Below, piece by piece: positions 34,399-43,649 of a stretch of 64,000 bases of DNA. The position numbers were made by a program, and so were the translations under genes. The notes below the pieces were generated by a model. That model was not told where the DNA came from. It made no database searches and saw nothing but the letters and a program-made list of their open reading frames with translations. Every line of letters begins with the position of its first letter. Positions within the stretch are counted from its first letter, which is position 1. The stretch covers positions 1-64,000 of the forward strand of contig UQLB01000007.1 of the NCBI GenBank assembly GCA_900541725.1, given 5' to 3'. Origin of the DNA: an uncultured Collinsella sp. (lineage in GTDB: Bacteria; Actinomycetota; Coriobacteriia; Coriobacteriales; Coriobacteriaceae).

Positions 34399-35583
34399 TT
34401 ACAGATGAACATCGGGATCGAGTATTTGAGCGCTCACGCGCATGGATGACGCCAGGTTTTGGAACGTTTCCAGCCGCAGGCTGTCGATCTGCCCGGCGTC
34501 CTCGGCCTCGCGAACGGCGCAGCCCGGCTCATGGGTATGTGTGCAATCGCCAAACCGGCATGCGCGCGATGCCTCGACAATCTCGGGGAAGGCGCGCGCC
34601 AGACCCCGCTCGTGACCCACGAGCGGTAGACTGCGCAGGCCCGGGGCATCGGCGATCACGCCGGCGTCGCCCGGCAGCGCCACCATCACGCGCGCGACGG
34701 TAGTGTGACGGCCCTGGTCGTCGCGTTCGCGCACACCGCCGGTCGCCAACGCATCGTGGCCCAGCAGTGCATTGAGCAGCGTCGACTTGCCGGCACCCGA
34801 CTCGCCCAGAATCATGGCGCAGCTCCCGGCAGGCACGCAGGCACGGACCTCGTCCAGGCCGCGGCCCTCGGCAGAGGACGTCACGATCACGCGCACGTCC
34901 GGACCCACCAGGCGGCGCACGCGGTCCAGATCGCGCTCGAGCTCCTCGGCATCGCAGCGGTCAGCTTTGGTAAGCACCACCACCGGCTCGGCATCGCAGT
35001 CAAGCGCCAACACCAGCGAGCGCGCCACGCGGTCGAGCAGTACCTCGCCGGCACCGAGCGCCTGCACGATTAGCACGCTATCCACGTTGGAGCAGAGCAC
35101 CTGGCGCTCTCCGCGGGCACGGCCGCGCCAACGCTCAAAGCTCGTACGGCGCGGCAGCACGCACTCAATCACGCCCATATCGTGCCCGGGAGCGCGGCGC
35201 ACCGCCACACGGTCGCCCACGGCAGGCAGCAGGACCTCGTCCTCGCCGCGCGACTTGGCAAACCCCACGGCATGCTCGGCGCGAAAGGTGTCGTCGGCAG
35301 TGGCCACCAGCGGAAACCCGCGATCCAGGCGAATAACGGCACCCAGCTGCATCTGCTCGGGCTCCTCGGCATGTGCGCAGAAATCATCAAAGGCAGTCTG
35401 CTGGGCTTCATCGACCGGCAGGTCATCAAACGCCGGAACGTCCTGCAGCGCGTCAAGCCCCGGCACGCTTGCCAGCAGCTCCTCAGCAGATACGGGAGCC
35501 TCGGTCGCGAGCTTCCGACGACGATCACGCTTAGCCCGCGCCCCCGTCGTCTTTTTCTTCGCCTTAGCCTTAGCCTTGCCCAC
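34399..35583 (-). CDS. rsgA: Ribosome small-subunit-dependent GTPase A
   Basis: This 394-residue circularly permuted GTPase acts in 30S maturation. The order of G motifs is diagnostic: G4 VLTKADRC comes before G1 GESGAGKSTLLNAL and G3 DAPGLRSL. An OB-fold precedes the GTPase domain, and the C-terminal zinc motif is CRFGDCTHTHEPGC. The start is a GTG with GGGAGG upstream; a Lys/Ala-rich N-terminal extension (KAKAKAKKKTTGARAKRDRRRK) of about 25 residues plus an acidic linker is unusual and may bind rRNA. Confidence 0.93.
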   Translation of the reverse strand: MGKAKAKAKKKTTGARAKRDRRRKLATEAPVSAEELLASVPGLDALQDVPAFDDLPVDEAQQTAFDDFCAHAEEPEQMQLGAVIRLDRGFPLVATADDTFRAEHAVGFAKSRGEDEVLLPAVGDRVAVRRAPGHDMGVIECVLPRRTSFERWRGRARGERQVLCSNVDSVLIVQALGAGEVLLDRVARSLVLALDCDAEPVVVLTKADRCDAEELERDLDRVRRLVGPDVRVIVTSSAEGRGLDEVRACVPAGSCAMILGESGAGKSTLLNALLGHDALATGGVRERDDQGRHTTVARVMVALPGDAGVIADAPGLRSLPLVGHERGLARAFPEIVEASRACRFGDCTHTHEPGCAVREAEDAGQIDSLRLETFQNLASSMRVSAQILDPDVHL

Positions 35584-35633
35584 AAGCGCCTCCCAGCACC
35601 ACAAATCACAACTGAGCAGGTATTTTACCCACA

Positions 35634-35670
35634 AAAAAGAGTCGGTCGAGCAATTGCTCGACCGACTCAC
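35634..35670 (-). terminator. Terminator of the P-type ATPase gene
   Basis: GAGTCGGTCGAGC-AATT-GCTCGACCGACTC is a perfect 13-bp hairpin, followed on the minus strand by TTTTTT. Confidence 0.9.
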
Positions 35671-35710
35671 ACACTTTCCCTCAGCTTATGGTCCCGAGAG
35701 GTTATCCGAA

Positions 35711-35801
35711 GGCCCGACCGCCGGGAGGGATTTCTTCTGAGCGATCCCGCAGCGCGAAGCGCGAGGACCAGCGAAGAAGAAACCCCGCAGGCGGTCGGGC
35801 C
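35711..35801. repeat. Long imperfect palindrome (about 91 bp)
   Basis: Outer arms GGCCCGACCGCC/GGCGGTCGGGCC are perfect; next, GATTTCTTCT faces AGAAGAAA; the centre holds a small AGCGC-GAA-GCGCG-type hairpin. It lies between the P-ATPase stop and its terminator. Its layout resembles the element at 48333-48425. Confidence 0.6.
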
Positions 35802-35824
35802 GGTGGGAAGGATGGCCTTTCGAC

Positions 35825-38506
35825 CTACTCTTTCTCGACCGCGCGCATGATCGCCTTGTAGATCTCCATCAGCGGGATGATCAGGAAGGCCAGACCCAGC
35901 GCGGCAAGAACGCCCTTGAGCTCAAGCGTCACAGGGCCGAAGAACATCTCGGCAAGCGTCGGCTGCACGGTCACGATCACCGTCAGCACCAGTGCCAGCG
36001 CGGCAGAAGCCCACAGCCACTTGTTCTGCTTCTTCATGGTGAACAGCGACGCACGACGGCTGCGCATATTGAAGCAGTGGAAAATCTCGACCATGTTGAG
36101 CGTGATGAACGCCATCATCACGCCTTCCTCGTCGGCATTGCCGGCGATCATATCGGCGATGTGGATGTAGCCCATGTCAAAGTACACGCCCACAAAGAAG
36201 CTCGCCAGCACCAGCACGGTGATGATCAGACCCTGGACCACGCAGTCCAGGCCCATATGACCGGCAAAGACACCGTCCTTGGCGTTGCGCGGCTTGCGCT
36301 TCATGATGTCGCCCTCGGCATCCTCCATGCCCAGCGCGAGCGCGGGGAAGCAGTCGGTGACCAGGTTCACCCACAGCAGCTGCACCGGCTGAAAGATGGT
36401 AAAGCCGATGAGCGTGGCGATAAACACCGAGAACACCTCGGCAAGGTTGGCCGAAAGCAGGAACTGGATGACCTTGCGGATGTTGTCGTAGATGCGACGG
36501 CCCTCTTCGCAGGCACCGATGATGGTGGCGAAGTTGTCGTCGGCGAGCACCATGTCGGCAACGTTCTTGGTGACGTCGGTACCGGTGATGCCCATGCCCA
36601 CGCCGATGTCGGCACGCTTGATGGACGGGGCGTCGTTGACGCCGTCGCCCGTCATGGCCACGATCTGGTCGCGCGACTTCCAAGCCTCGACGATGCGGGT
36701 CTTATGCTCGGGCTGAACGCGGGCGTACACGCCGTAGTCCTCGATGTGCGCGTCGAGCTCCTCGTCGCTCATGCGATCGAGGTCGGCACCGGTGATGGCA
36801 TGGCTGCGATCGGTGACGATGCCCAGCTGCTTGGCGATGGCCACGGCGGTGTCGATGTGGTCGCCCGTAATCATGACGGTGCGGATACCGGCGTCGTGCG
36901 CCTCGCGGATGGCGTCGGCGACCTCGGGGCGGACCGGGTCAATCATGCCGGACAGGCCGCAGAAGACCAGGTCATGCTCGAGCGCGGCGGGGCTGCAGTC
37001 GGCCGGGACCTCGGTGTAGGTGCGGCTCGCCAGCGCCAGCACGCGCAGGGCCTCGTCGGCCATGGCCTTGTTGGCGGCCACGAGCTCGGCGCGACGCTCC
37101 TCGGTCAGGGGGACAACCTTGTCGCCCTCGTAGATATGGGTACACAGGCCGATCACCACGTCGGGCGCGCCCTTGGTGTACTGCTCGTACTCGCCGTCCA
37201 GGGTCTCGACGACCACGGACATCATCTTGCGGCCCGAGTCAAACGGGGCCTCGCCCACGCGCGGATGCTCGGCAGTCAGGCCAGTGAGCCCCGCCTTGCC
37301 GGCATCGTTGACGAGCGCACACTCGGTCGGCTCACCCACAGCCTCGCCCAGTTCCTCGTCCCACTGGGCGTCGGAGCACAGAGCCATGCCGGCCAGGAAC
37401 TTCTCCTTAGGCGCAGCGAGCTCGTGCTTGACGACGGTCATCTTGTTCTGGGTGAGGGTACCGGTCTTGTCGGAGCAGATGGTCTGTGTGCAGCCAAGGG
37501 TCTCGACGGCGGAAAGCTTGCGGATGATTGCCTGGCGCTTGGCCATCTTGGTCACGCCAAGCGACAGCACGATGGTCACGACGGCGACCAGGCCCTCGGG
37601 GATGGCAGCGACGGCGAGCGAGACGGCGACCATAAAGGTATCGAGCAAGGCTGTCGGGTCGGTGAGGACGTTGCCCACGCCGTGACGGATGATGTCGACG
37701 CCAAAGATGACGACGCAGATGACGATAACCATGATGGTAAGGATGCGGCTGAGCTCGGCGAGCTTCACCTGCAGCGGCGTGAGCTCTTCCTTGGCCTCGG
37801 CCAGGGCGCCGGCGATCTTGCCCATCTCGGTGTTCATACCGGTGCCGACCACGACGGCGCGACCGCGGCCGTATACCACGGTGGAACCCATGTAGCACAT
37901 GTTCTTGCGGTCGCCGAGCGGCACGTCGTCGATGCCGGCGGCGAGCTCAATGACGTTGGCATGCTTCTCGACGGGCACGGACTCGCCGGTAAGGGCGGCC
38001 TCCTCGATCTTCATCGTGGCGCTCTCGAGCACACGGCAGTCGGCCGGGACGGAGTCGCCCGCCTCGAGCATGATCACATCGCCGGGCACGAGCTCGGCGC
38101 TCGGCAGGTGCACGAGCTTGCCGTCGCGCAGCACCTTGGACTGCGCCGCGCTCATCTCCTGCAGGGCCTCGAGGGCCTCCTCGCTTTTAGCCTCCTGAAC
38201 CACGCCCAGCACCGAGTTGACGATAACGACGAACATGATGATGGCGACATCGGCAAAGTCCGCCTCGCCCTTGACCATGCCCGTGAGCGCGCTGATGACG
38301 GCGGCAACGATCAGCATGATAACCATGGGGTCGGCCATCTGCTCAAAGAAGCGCTTCCACAACGGCGTCTTCTCGGCTTCCTCGAGCTTGTTAGGGCCTG
38401 TCTTGGCGAGGCGCGACGACGCCTCGTCGTTGCTCAGGCCGAGGTTCTCATCGACACCTTGGTCGCTGAGTACCTCCGCCGCGGCGGACAGGTATTCCTT
38501 TTGCAT
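35825..38506 (-). CDS. Calcium-translocating P-type ATPase
   Basis: This 893-residue P-II type cation pump most resembles PMCA/SERCA-like bacterial Ca2+ ATPases. Visible motifs: dephosphorylation loop ALTGESVPVEK, phosphorylation site CSDKTGTLTQNKM, hinge MTGDGVNDAPSIKRADIGVGMG, and the M4 motif PEGL in AVAAIPEGLVAVV. The N-terminus (LSNDEASSRLAKTGPNKLEE) is the cation-ATPase N domain, and about ten membrane helices can be counted. It would export calcium (or possibly Mn2+) at the expense of ATP. It is monocistronic, with a structured leader. Confidence 0.92.
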   Translation of the reverse strand: MQKEYLSAAAEVLSDQGVDENLGLSNDEASSRLAKTGPNKLEEAEKTPLWKRFFEQMADPMVIMLIVAAVISALTGMVKGEADFADVAIIMFVVIVNSVLGVVQEAKSEEALEALQEMSAAQSKVLRDGKLVHLPSAELVPGDVIMLEAGDSVPADCRVLESATMKIEEAALTGESVPVEKHANVIELAAGIDDVPLGDRKNMCYMGSTVVYGRGRAVVVGTGMNTEMGKIAGALAEAKEELTPLQVKLAELSRILTIMVIVICVVIFGVDIIRHGVGNVLTDPTALLDTFMVAVSLAVAAIPEGLVAVVTIVLSLGVTKMAKRQAIIRKLSAVETLGCTQTICSDKTGTLTQNKMTVVKHELAAPKEKFLAGMALCSDAQWDEELGEAVGEPTECALVNDAGKAGLTGLTAEHPRVGEAPFDSGRKMMSVVVETLDGEYEQYTKGAPDVVIGLCTHIYEGDKVVPLTEERRAELVAANKAMADEALRVLALASRTYTEVPADCSPAALEHDLVFCGLSGMIDPVRPEVADAIREAHDAGIRTVMITGDHIDTAVAIAKQLGIVTDRSHAITGADLDRMSDEELDAHIEDYGVYARVQPEHKTRIVEAWKSRDQIVAMTGDGVNDAPSIKRADIGVGMGITGTDVTKNVADMVLADDNFATIIGACEEGRRIYDNIRKVIQFLLSANLAEVFSVFIATLIGFTIFQPVQLLWVNLVTDCFPALALGMEDAEGDIMKRKPRNAKDGVFAGHMGLDCVVQGLIITVLVLASFFVGVYFDMGYIHIADMIAGNADEEGVMMAFITLNMVEIFHCFNMRSRRASLFTMKKQNKWLWASAALALVLTVIVTVQPTLAEMFFGPVTLELKGVLAALGLAFLIIPLMEIYKAIMRAVEKE

Positions 38507-38630
38507 ATAGAGTCCCCTCCTGGGATTCGGGCCACTCAGCAGATTGATGCCCGATCATAATTCCCAGGAGAAGGGCAAGGGCTCATCAAGGCTGCCGTGC
38601 TGAGCGGCAGTTGATAGTGGGGCTATGGTA
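38507..38630 (-). promoter_or_regulatory. Structured 5' leader of the P-type ATPase (candidate riboswitch)
   Basis: Two hairpins can form in the minus-strand RNA. Hairpin 1 (38585-38615) has stems ATCAA/TTGAT and CTGCCG/CGGCAG around a 7-base loop CTCAGCA. Hairpin 2 (38517-38570) has CTCCTGGGA/TCCCAGGAG and TCGGGC/GCCCGA, its loop containing TGCTGAG, the exact complement of loop 1. The last bases of hairpin 2 are the Shine-Dalgarno AGGAG. A competing helix is possible (GGGCATCAA with TTGATGAGCCC). This looks like a regulatory RNA. It does not fit the Mn (yybP-ykoY) consensus as I know it. Confidence 0.6.
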
Positions 38631-38854
38631 CCCCAAAGCGGCGCGTCTAGCCAAAACATTCCAATTGGAAACACGGCTCGAGTGCAACGATGCAGACCGT
38701 GTGATGCTCAACATTGATAAAACGTTTTTTCTTCGGTGCATCATCAAACTGAAATATCGCCCAGATAGCAGCGGTTAGAACGGTTGGTAAAGTTTTTGCA
38801 TATACCGTTTTTACCGCAAAAAATGAACTTCTAATTCGGCATACGGTCGATTTT
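38631..38854. other. AT-rich intergenic stretch without recognised gene
   Basis: Between the P-ATPase leader and the pyk promoter, base composition drops well below the surrounding GC content. It should contain the promoter of the divergent ATPase transcript. A 75-codon open frame (38647-38874, minus) has no ribosome binding site and no family similarity; I consider it chance. Confidence 0.4.
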
Positions 38855-38885
38855 TTGGGGTATTCGGTCGGCATTTCGTTATAAT
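38855..38885 (+). promoter_or_regulatory. Candidate pyk promoter
   Basis: A perfect TATAAT (38880-38885) is preceded at 19 bp by TTGGGG, about 65 bp before the pyk start. Confidence 0.5.
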
Positions 38886-38948
38886 CATCTCAGTTTTATT
38901 TCTTATGGTTTATCTATCAGCGCAAGACGATGTCAGATGGAGGTCTGA

Positions 38949-40409
38949 ATGTACAAGCGCACCAAGATTGTATGCACCATGGGTCCCGCCTGCGATAGCG
39001 ACGAGACCATCCGCGAGATGATCAAGGCGGGCATGAACGTCGCCCGTTTTAACTTCTCGCACGGATCCTACGACGAGCACCACGGTCGCATCGAGCGCGT
39101 CCGTCGTATTTCCAAGGAGCTCGATCTGCCCGTCGGCATCCTGCTCGACACCAAGGGCCCCGAGGTCCGCACCGGCCTTCTGGTCGATGGCAAGAAGGTT
39201 GCCGTCAAGACCGGCGATAAGATCGTCGTCACCGCTCAGCCCACGTCCGAGGATTTCCACGGCACCGCTGAGCACATCTCCCTCGACTACCTGGCTCTGC
39301 CCTCCGAGGTCGAGAAGGGCTCCCTTATCCTGATCGATGACGGTCTGGTTGCCCTCGAGGTCGAGTCCGTCGATGGCCAGGACATGACCTGCGTCGTTAA
39401 GAACGACGGCCTGATCGGCGAGCGCAAGGGCGTCAACATGCCCAACGTCAACATCTCGCTGCCCGCCATCACCGAGCGCGATCGTCAGGACATCCTCTTT
39501 GGCCTGACCGAGAACATCGACTACATCGCCGCTTCCTTCATCCGTGACGGCGAGTCCGTCCGCGGCATCCGCGAGCTTTGCCGCGAGAACGGCGGCGAGC
39601 ACGTGACGATCTTCCCGAAGATCGAGTGCGCCCTGGGCGTCGAGAACTTCGACGAGATTCTCGAGGCTTCCGACGGCATCATGGTCGCCCGTGGCGACCT
39701 GGGCATCGAGATCAAGCCCGAGCTCGTTCCGCACATCCAGAAGGAGATCATCGCCAAGTGCAACGCGGCCTACAAGCCCGTTATCACCGCTACGCAGATG
39801 CTCGACTCCATGCAGCAGAACCCGCGCCCGACGCGCGCCGAGGTTGCCGACGTTGCTAACGCCATCTACGACGGCACCGACGCCGTTATGCTCTCTGGCG
39901 AGTCCGCTGCCGGTAAGTACCCGGTCGAGGCCGTCAAGATGCAGGCCAGCATTGCTCTCGAGACTGAGAAGTACCTCCCGGCTCACGCTCCGCTCGAGGT
40001 TCCGGCTGACGCTCACGGCACCCGCGTCGTCAACAACGTTGTGGGTATGTCCGCTGTGAACATGGCTACCACCGTTGGCGCCAAGTGCATCACCGTGCCG
40101 ACGACCACCGGTCGTACCGCTCGCCTGATCTCGCACTTCCGTCCCAACATGCCGATCTGCGCGTTCTCCCGCCACGAGTGGGCCGTCCAGCAGATGATTA
40201 TGTACTGGGGCGTTATCCCGCACCAGGCCGAGATTACCCAGGGCACCGTCAACGGCACGATCGTCAAGGCGATCGAGACCGCTAAGGAGCTCGGCTACGT
40301 CGAGGCCGGCGATCTGACCGTCGCTACCGCCGGCGATCCCCGCATGAGCGTCCAGCTCGAGGACAAGGTCTCCTCGACCAACGTCGCTTACGTCGCTCAG
40401 GTGCGCTAA
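38949..40409 (+). CDS. pyk: Pyruvate kinase
   Basis: This 486-residue glycolytic enzyme makes pyruvate and ATP from phosphoenolpyruvate. It begins KRTKIVCTMGPACDSDETI; the active-site signature FPKIECALGVENFDEIL (lysine and glutamate, metal site), MVARGDLGIEI and the ATQMLDSM region are all present. The C-terminal allosteric domain is present, with no extra PEP-utiliser domain. GGAGG precedes the ATG. Codon use is strongly biased (many GTC, CTC, AAG), consistent with high expression. Confidence 0.97.
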   Translation: MYKRTKIVCTMGPACDSDETIREMIKAGMNVARFNFSHGSYDEHHGRIERVRRISKELDLPVGILLDTKGPEVRTGLLVDGKKVAVKTGDKIVVTAQPTSEDFHGTAEHISLDYLALPSEVEKGSLILIDDGLVALEVESVDGQDMTCVVKNDGLIGERKGVNMPNVNISLPAITERDRQDILFGLTENIDYIAASFIRDGESVRGIRELCRENGGEHVTIFPKIECALGVENFDEILEASDGIMVARGDLGIEIKPELVPHIQKEIIAKCNAAYKPVITATQMLDSMQQNPRPTRAEVADVANAIYDGTDAVMLSGESAAGKYPVEAVKMQASIALETEKYLPAHAPLEVPADAHGTRVVNNVVGMSAVNMATTVGAKCITVPTTTGRTARLISHFRPNMPICAFSRHEWAVQQMIMYWGVIPHQAEITQGTVNGTIVKAIETAKELGYVEAGDLTVATAGDPRMSVQLEDKVSSTNVAYVAQVR

Positions 40410-40440
40410 AACGCACTTGCAAGCATACTTGCATTGCAAA

Positions 40441-40475
40441 GGGCCCGGAAGGCTTCGCCTTCCGGGCCCTTTTTC
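40441..40475 (+). terminator. Terminator of pyk
   Basis: GGGCCCGGAAGGC and its complement (13 bp) around TTC, then TTTTT. Confidence 0.95.
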
Positions 40476-40654
40476 TGTGCCAATGCCGCCGCACGGCAAA
40501 ACACGCACTCATTTCTTTACCAAAAGCGCGAAATCCACCCTTCGAGGCCCAAAAAATAAAGCCCCAAGCGCTAAAAGTGTTCGCCCGGTGGCAAACCCAC
40601 ACCTCACACAGGGCTGATAAATCGTTTTAGCAAGAACCAAATCGACCTGGTTTT

Positions 40655-40779
40655 CGGAAGTATGCGGCAAATTCTGGAACCTCCGAGCACACCCTGTTTT
40701 TTTCGCAACAAAATGCCTGATAAACTAGCCTCAAAAGCCAGGTCCGCTCATAGGGTTCAGATTTTGCCGCATACTTCCG
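40655..40779. repeat. Long inverted repeat upstream of DUF559-like gene
   Basis: Arms CGGAAGTATGCGGCAAATTC (40655 on) and its near-complement ending TTTTGCCGCATACTTCCG (40755-40779) match at about 23 of 25 positions and flank about 75 bp of AT-richer DNA with a possible promoter (TTTTTT...TGATAAACT). The remaining DNA from 40476 to 40654 shows no gene. Confidence 0.65.
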
Positions 40780-40833
40780 GATTGACGCTGGCATCACTCG
40801 CTTCAAAGAGATGATTTCGGCCAGGAGGGCATT

Positions 40834-41907
40834 ATGGACCTGACGCTTTGTGGGCAATCCGCCTTTAACTACTACCGCATCCCGCCGCAGGTATTAGGCC
40901 TTTACCCCGCCATTAGCCTTGGCAATATGGATCGCAGATGTTGTGGCCTCGGAAGTCATGCAGTTGTAAAAGACCTGCTTCACGCACCACTTCACAGGCT
41001 TGTATTCACTCGGGCACAATCCGGGTCGCGAAGCCTGTATAAATCGCACCTCCTGACCCAAGAACCACCTCCGGGGTCGTTTAGGCAGACTGAACATGGG
41101 TTTGATGTCACGTCACCGGAGTTCACGCTGCTCAACCTTGCTACGCAGGTTTCACGCAACCAGTTACTCATGGCTTGCTACGAGATGTGCGGCTCCTTTG
41201 CAGTGTTTAAGCCCTGCGAGCGAACGCAACAACAACTCGATGAAGCTATTTCGCTTAAGTTCATTCCACCCAACTGCGGGTGGGAGCGAGTTAACGACAC
41301 CAAGGGCAATGACACCAACTTGTGGAAGCGCACGCCGCTTCTTACCGCAACGGATATCGCCGCGTTCGCCAAGCAAGCCGCAGGCCTGCGCGGCGTCAAA
41401 CAACTGCGCTGGGCGGCCGAGCACATGACGGGGCAGGCCGCCTCGCCCTTCGAAGTACAGACCTCCATGCTTATCTCGCTCCCCCGCGACGAGGGCGGTC
41501 AGGGCATCGAGATCGCCAACAACGCGCGCATCCCGCTCAGTGAAGCCGCACGTTCGCTGTATGACAAAACCTGCTGCTACGCCGATATCCTCATCGAAAG
41601 CGCCACCGACAGCATGGGCGTCATTCTGGAATGCCAAGGCCGCTCTGCCCACGACAGCGAAGCCGCGAGCCTCTCCGATGCCGAGCGCGCCACCGCACTC
41701 ACAAGCATGGGCTACGACGTCATCCAAATTACCTATGACCAGATCAAGGAGAAGAAGAGCTTCGACCACATAGCCGAGCTCATCCATAAAAAGGCCGGGC
41801 TTCCCCACATCCCAAAGACCAAACAGGAGCGCATTGCCGAAGATACCTTACGGCAAGAGCTACTTGTCGATTGGGTTGAGCTATTCACTGCCGGGCCGGC
41901 CAGCTAG
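40834..41907 (+). CDS. DUF559-like (PD-(D/E)XK fold) protein
   Basis: This 357-residue protein's C-terminal third resembles the DUF559/Vsr-type nuclease fold: ADILIESATDSMGVILECQGRSAHDSEAASLSDAERATALTSMGYDVIQITYDQI, with the E-x-Q core strand and the R..L...GYDVI helix-strand pair. The N-terminal part includes SPEFTLLNLATQVSRNQLLMACYEMCGSF, a pattern I associate with AbiEi-like Coriobacteriial proteins. CAGGAGGG precedes the ATG. Base composition is slightly less GC than neighbours. Function is unknown; a defence or mobile-element role is possible. It stands alone behind a long inverted repeat. Confidence 0.65.
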   Translation: MDLTLCGQSAFNYYRIPPQVLGLYPAISLGNMDRRCCGLGSHAVVKDLLHAPLHRLVFTRAQSGSRSLYKSHLLTQEPPPGSFRQTEHGFDVTSPEFTLLNLATQVSRNQLLMACYEMCGSFAVFKPCERTQQQLDEAISLKFIPPNCGWERVNDTKGNDTNLWKRTPLLTATDIAAFAKQAAGLRGVKQLRWAAEHMTGQAASPFEVQTSMLISLPRDEGGQGIEIANNARIPLSEAARSLYDKTCCYADILIESATDSMGVILECQGRSAHDSEAASLSDAERATALTSMGYDVIQITYDQIKEKKSFDHIAELIHKKAGLPHIPKTKQERIAEDTLRQELLVDWVELFTAGPAS

Positions 41908-42752
41908 CAGCTAGCAATCAGGGGCAGCGCAGGCACATCGGGCGATTCGACACGGGCCGCAAAGCCCGCCTCGGTCAGCTCGATGACCTCGGTAAACGTT
42001 GCGTCGAAGAATGTCTCGGTCAGCAGGCGGTATGGCGGATGGTCGGGCTCGCCGGGGTTTTCGCGCACGATCTCGTGCATAACGCCGATGGTCTTGAGCA
42101 CATACTCCTTATGGATGGGATACTGCCCAAAACGCGTCGCCGCAGTATACAGGCGATCGGTCGCACGCGGAATCGAAACAATGCCGAGCGTCTTGCCAAA
42201 CCAGTCAAAGTCGCCTTGCTTTTTAATGCGGAACTCCTCGCACGGCTTGCCGCCGTGCGCCTCCAGGTACTGATTCACGCGCGTATTCCATACGGTATCG
42301 GCCACCAGATGCGACCAGACACCCAATGTCAAATCGAGCAACGACTGCGCCACGTCCTCGGACGCAAGCGAGAACTCACGAGCGCCGGGACCGACAACCG
42401 GCTCGGCATCCCTGTAGCGCTGGGGATAGTGCACGCGATTCAGTCGCTCGCGCTCCTCGACAATCGAGGTAGCCGCGGCTGGCGCACCGGTGGGCGAACT
42501 TTTAAGCAACGGTGCCACATAGGTATCCCAGAACTCATGCTCACGAGGCTTAGGGATAGGCTCGGGCTTTGCAAAGTGCGTAATGCGGTACGGGATGGGA
42601 TCGGCGATGCCAGGGACCATATAGCCCACGAAGATATCCGGAACCACGCAGCCAAACAAAAAGGCATTGCGGTCGCGCACGCTATTGGCAAGTGCACCGG
42701 TGCGCTCCAGCAAACGCTCCGTCTGAGCGATATGAATGTTCCAACTTGGCAT
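41904..42752 (-). CDS. Zinc-dependent phospholipase C family protein
   Basis: This 282-residue protein begins MPSWNIHIAQTERLLERTG, then NAFLFGCVVPDIFVGYMV and THFAKPEP, with LGVWSHLVADTVWN further on. Histidines and aspartates at these sites match the metal ligands of the PF00882-type phospholipase C fold. There is no signal peptide, so it is probably cytoplasmic and its substrate is unknown. I prefer the second ATG, since the family starts there and GGGGGTGG precedes it. It is convergent with the DUF559-like gene, sharing 4 bp at the stops. Confidence 0.7.
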   Translation of the reverse strand: MPSWNIHIAQTERLLERTGALANSVRDRNAFLFGCVVPDIFVGYMVPGIADPIPYRITHFAKPEPIPKPREHEFWDTYVAPLLKSSPTGAPAAATSIVEERERLNRVHYPQRYRDAEPVVGPGAREFSLASEDVAQSLLDLTLGVWSHLVADTVWNTRVNQYLEAHGGKPCEEFRIKKQGDFDWFGKTLGIVSIPRATDRLYTAATRFGQYPIHKEYVLKTIGVMHEIVRENPGEPDHPPYRLLTETFFDATFTEVIELTEAGFAARVESPDVPALPLIASC

Positions 42753-42832
42753 AGCCACCCCCATAAAAAACCTGGATAACTATACCATCACGGCAAAGCC
42801 GCGCGGGCGGCTACGCACGCTCTACGCAGCAA

Positions 42833-43627
42833 CTAGTCCGTAGTACCGCTTTCGGTTCCATACGACGGCGAAGGCGCCTCGACCACATGGTGATATCGAT
42901 CGATATAGATTGCACGGGCACCCAGGCGTCGCACCAAATCCTGGTGATGCGTGCTCATCAAGACCGTCTTACCCGCCGCGACGTAGGCCAGCAAGAAGTT
43001 GACCACGATGTCGCACGAGTCTTCATCGAGCCCGTTGGTAGGCTCATCGAGCACTAGGATATCGGGGTTCATCGACACGACTGCCGCCAGTGCCACGCGC
43101 TTCTTTTGCCCGCCCGAAAGCTGATAGGGCGAGGCATCAACCAGGTCGGCAACTTGAAACAGCTCCATGGCATCGCGGACGCGGCGCTCGAGCTCGTCTG
43201 CCGGCAGCCCCATCTGCGCGGGACCAAAAGCGACTTCCTCGCCCACCGTAGCGCAGAACAGCTGGGCGTCGGCATTCTGGAACACAAAGCCCACGCGCTG
43301 ATGAAAACGCTGAGCGGCAGCGGAATCCTTTAGAAACGCCGCATCGATCACGTGCCCGTCAAACAGGTACGCCCCTGCGTCCGCGAGTTCAAGGCCGTTA
43401 ATAAGACGCATAATCGTCGTCTTGCCGCAGCCGTTGGGACCGAGCAGGGCAACGAGTTCACCACGATCGACCTGCAGCGACACGCCATCGACAACCGTAT
43501 GCCCCGCATAGGAGAACACCACGTCGCGCAGCTCGATGAGCGGAACGACCTCGGCGCCGCCCACACCGTTCGTGCCCGCCGCACTATTCATATCGATCGT
43601 CAAAACGTCGCCCTTCCCCATTTGCAT
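42833..43627 (-). CDS. cbiO: Energy-coupling ATPase of the Co/Ni transporter
   Basis: This 264-residue ABC ATPase has Walker A LLGPNGCGKTTIMRLI, signature YQLSGGQKKRVALAA, Walker B ILVLDEPTNGLDE and the Q-loop FQNADAQLF typical of CbiO/EcfA. The N-terminus may start at 43627 or two codons later. It follows cbiQ by 22 bp and ends the cbiM-cbiQ-cbiO unit. Confidence 0.93.
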   Translation of the reverse strand: MQMGKGDVLTIDMNSAAGTNGVGGAEVVPLIELRDVVFSYAGHTVVDGVSLQVDRGELVALLGPNGCGKTTIMRLINGLELADAGAYLFDGHVIDAAFLKDSAAAQRFHQRVGFVFQNADAQLFCATVGEEVAFGPAQMGLPADELERRVRDAMELFQVADLVDASPYQLSGGQKKRVALAAVVSMNPDILVLDEPTNGLDEDSCDIVVNFLLAYVAAGKTVLMSTHHQDLVRRLGARAIYIDRYHHVVEAPSPSYGTESGTTD

Positions 43628-43649
43628 CCCCAGTCGGAACCAGCAGCGC

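Noticed and set aside
38507..38630. yybP-ykoY manganese riboswitch
   Set aside because: The conserved GGGGAGUAG-type core is not present, so I list the leader as unassigned.
38647..38874. 75-codon frame upstream of the P-ATPase
   Set aside because: No ribosome binding site, no similarity, AT-rich promoter DNA.
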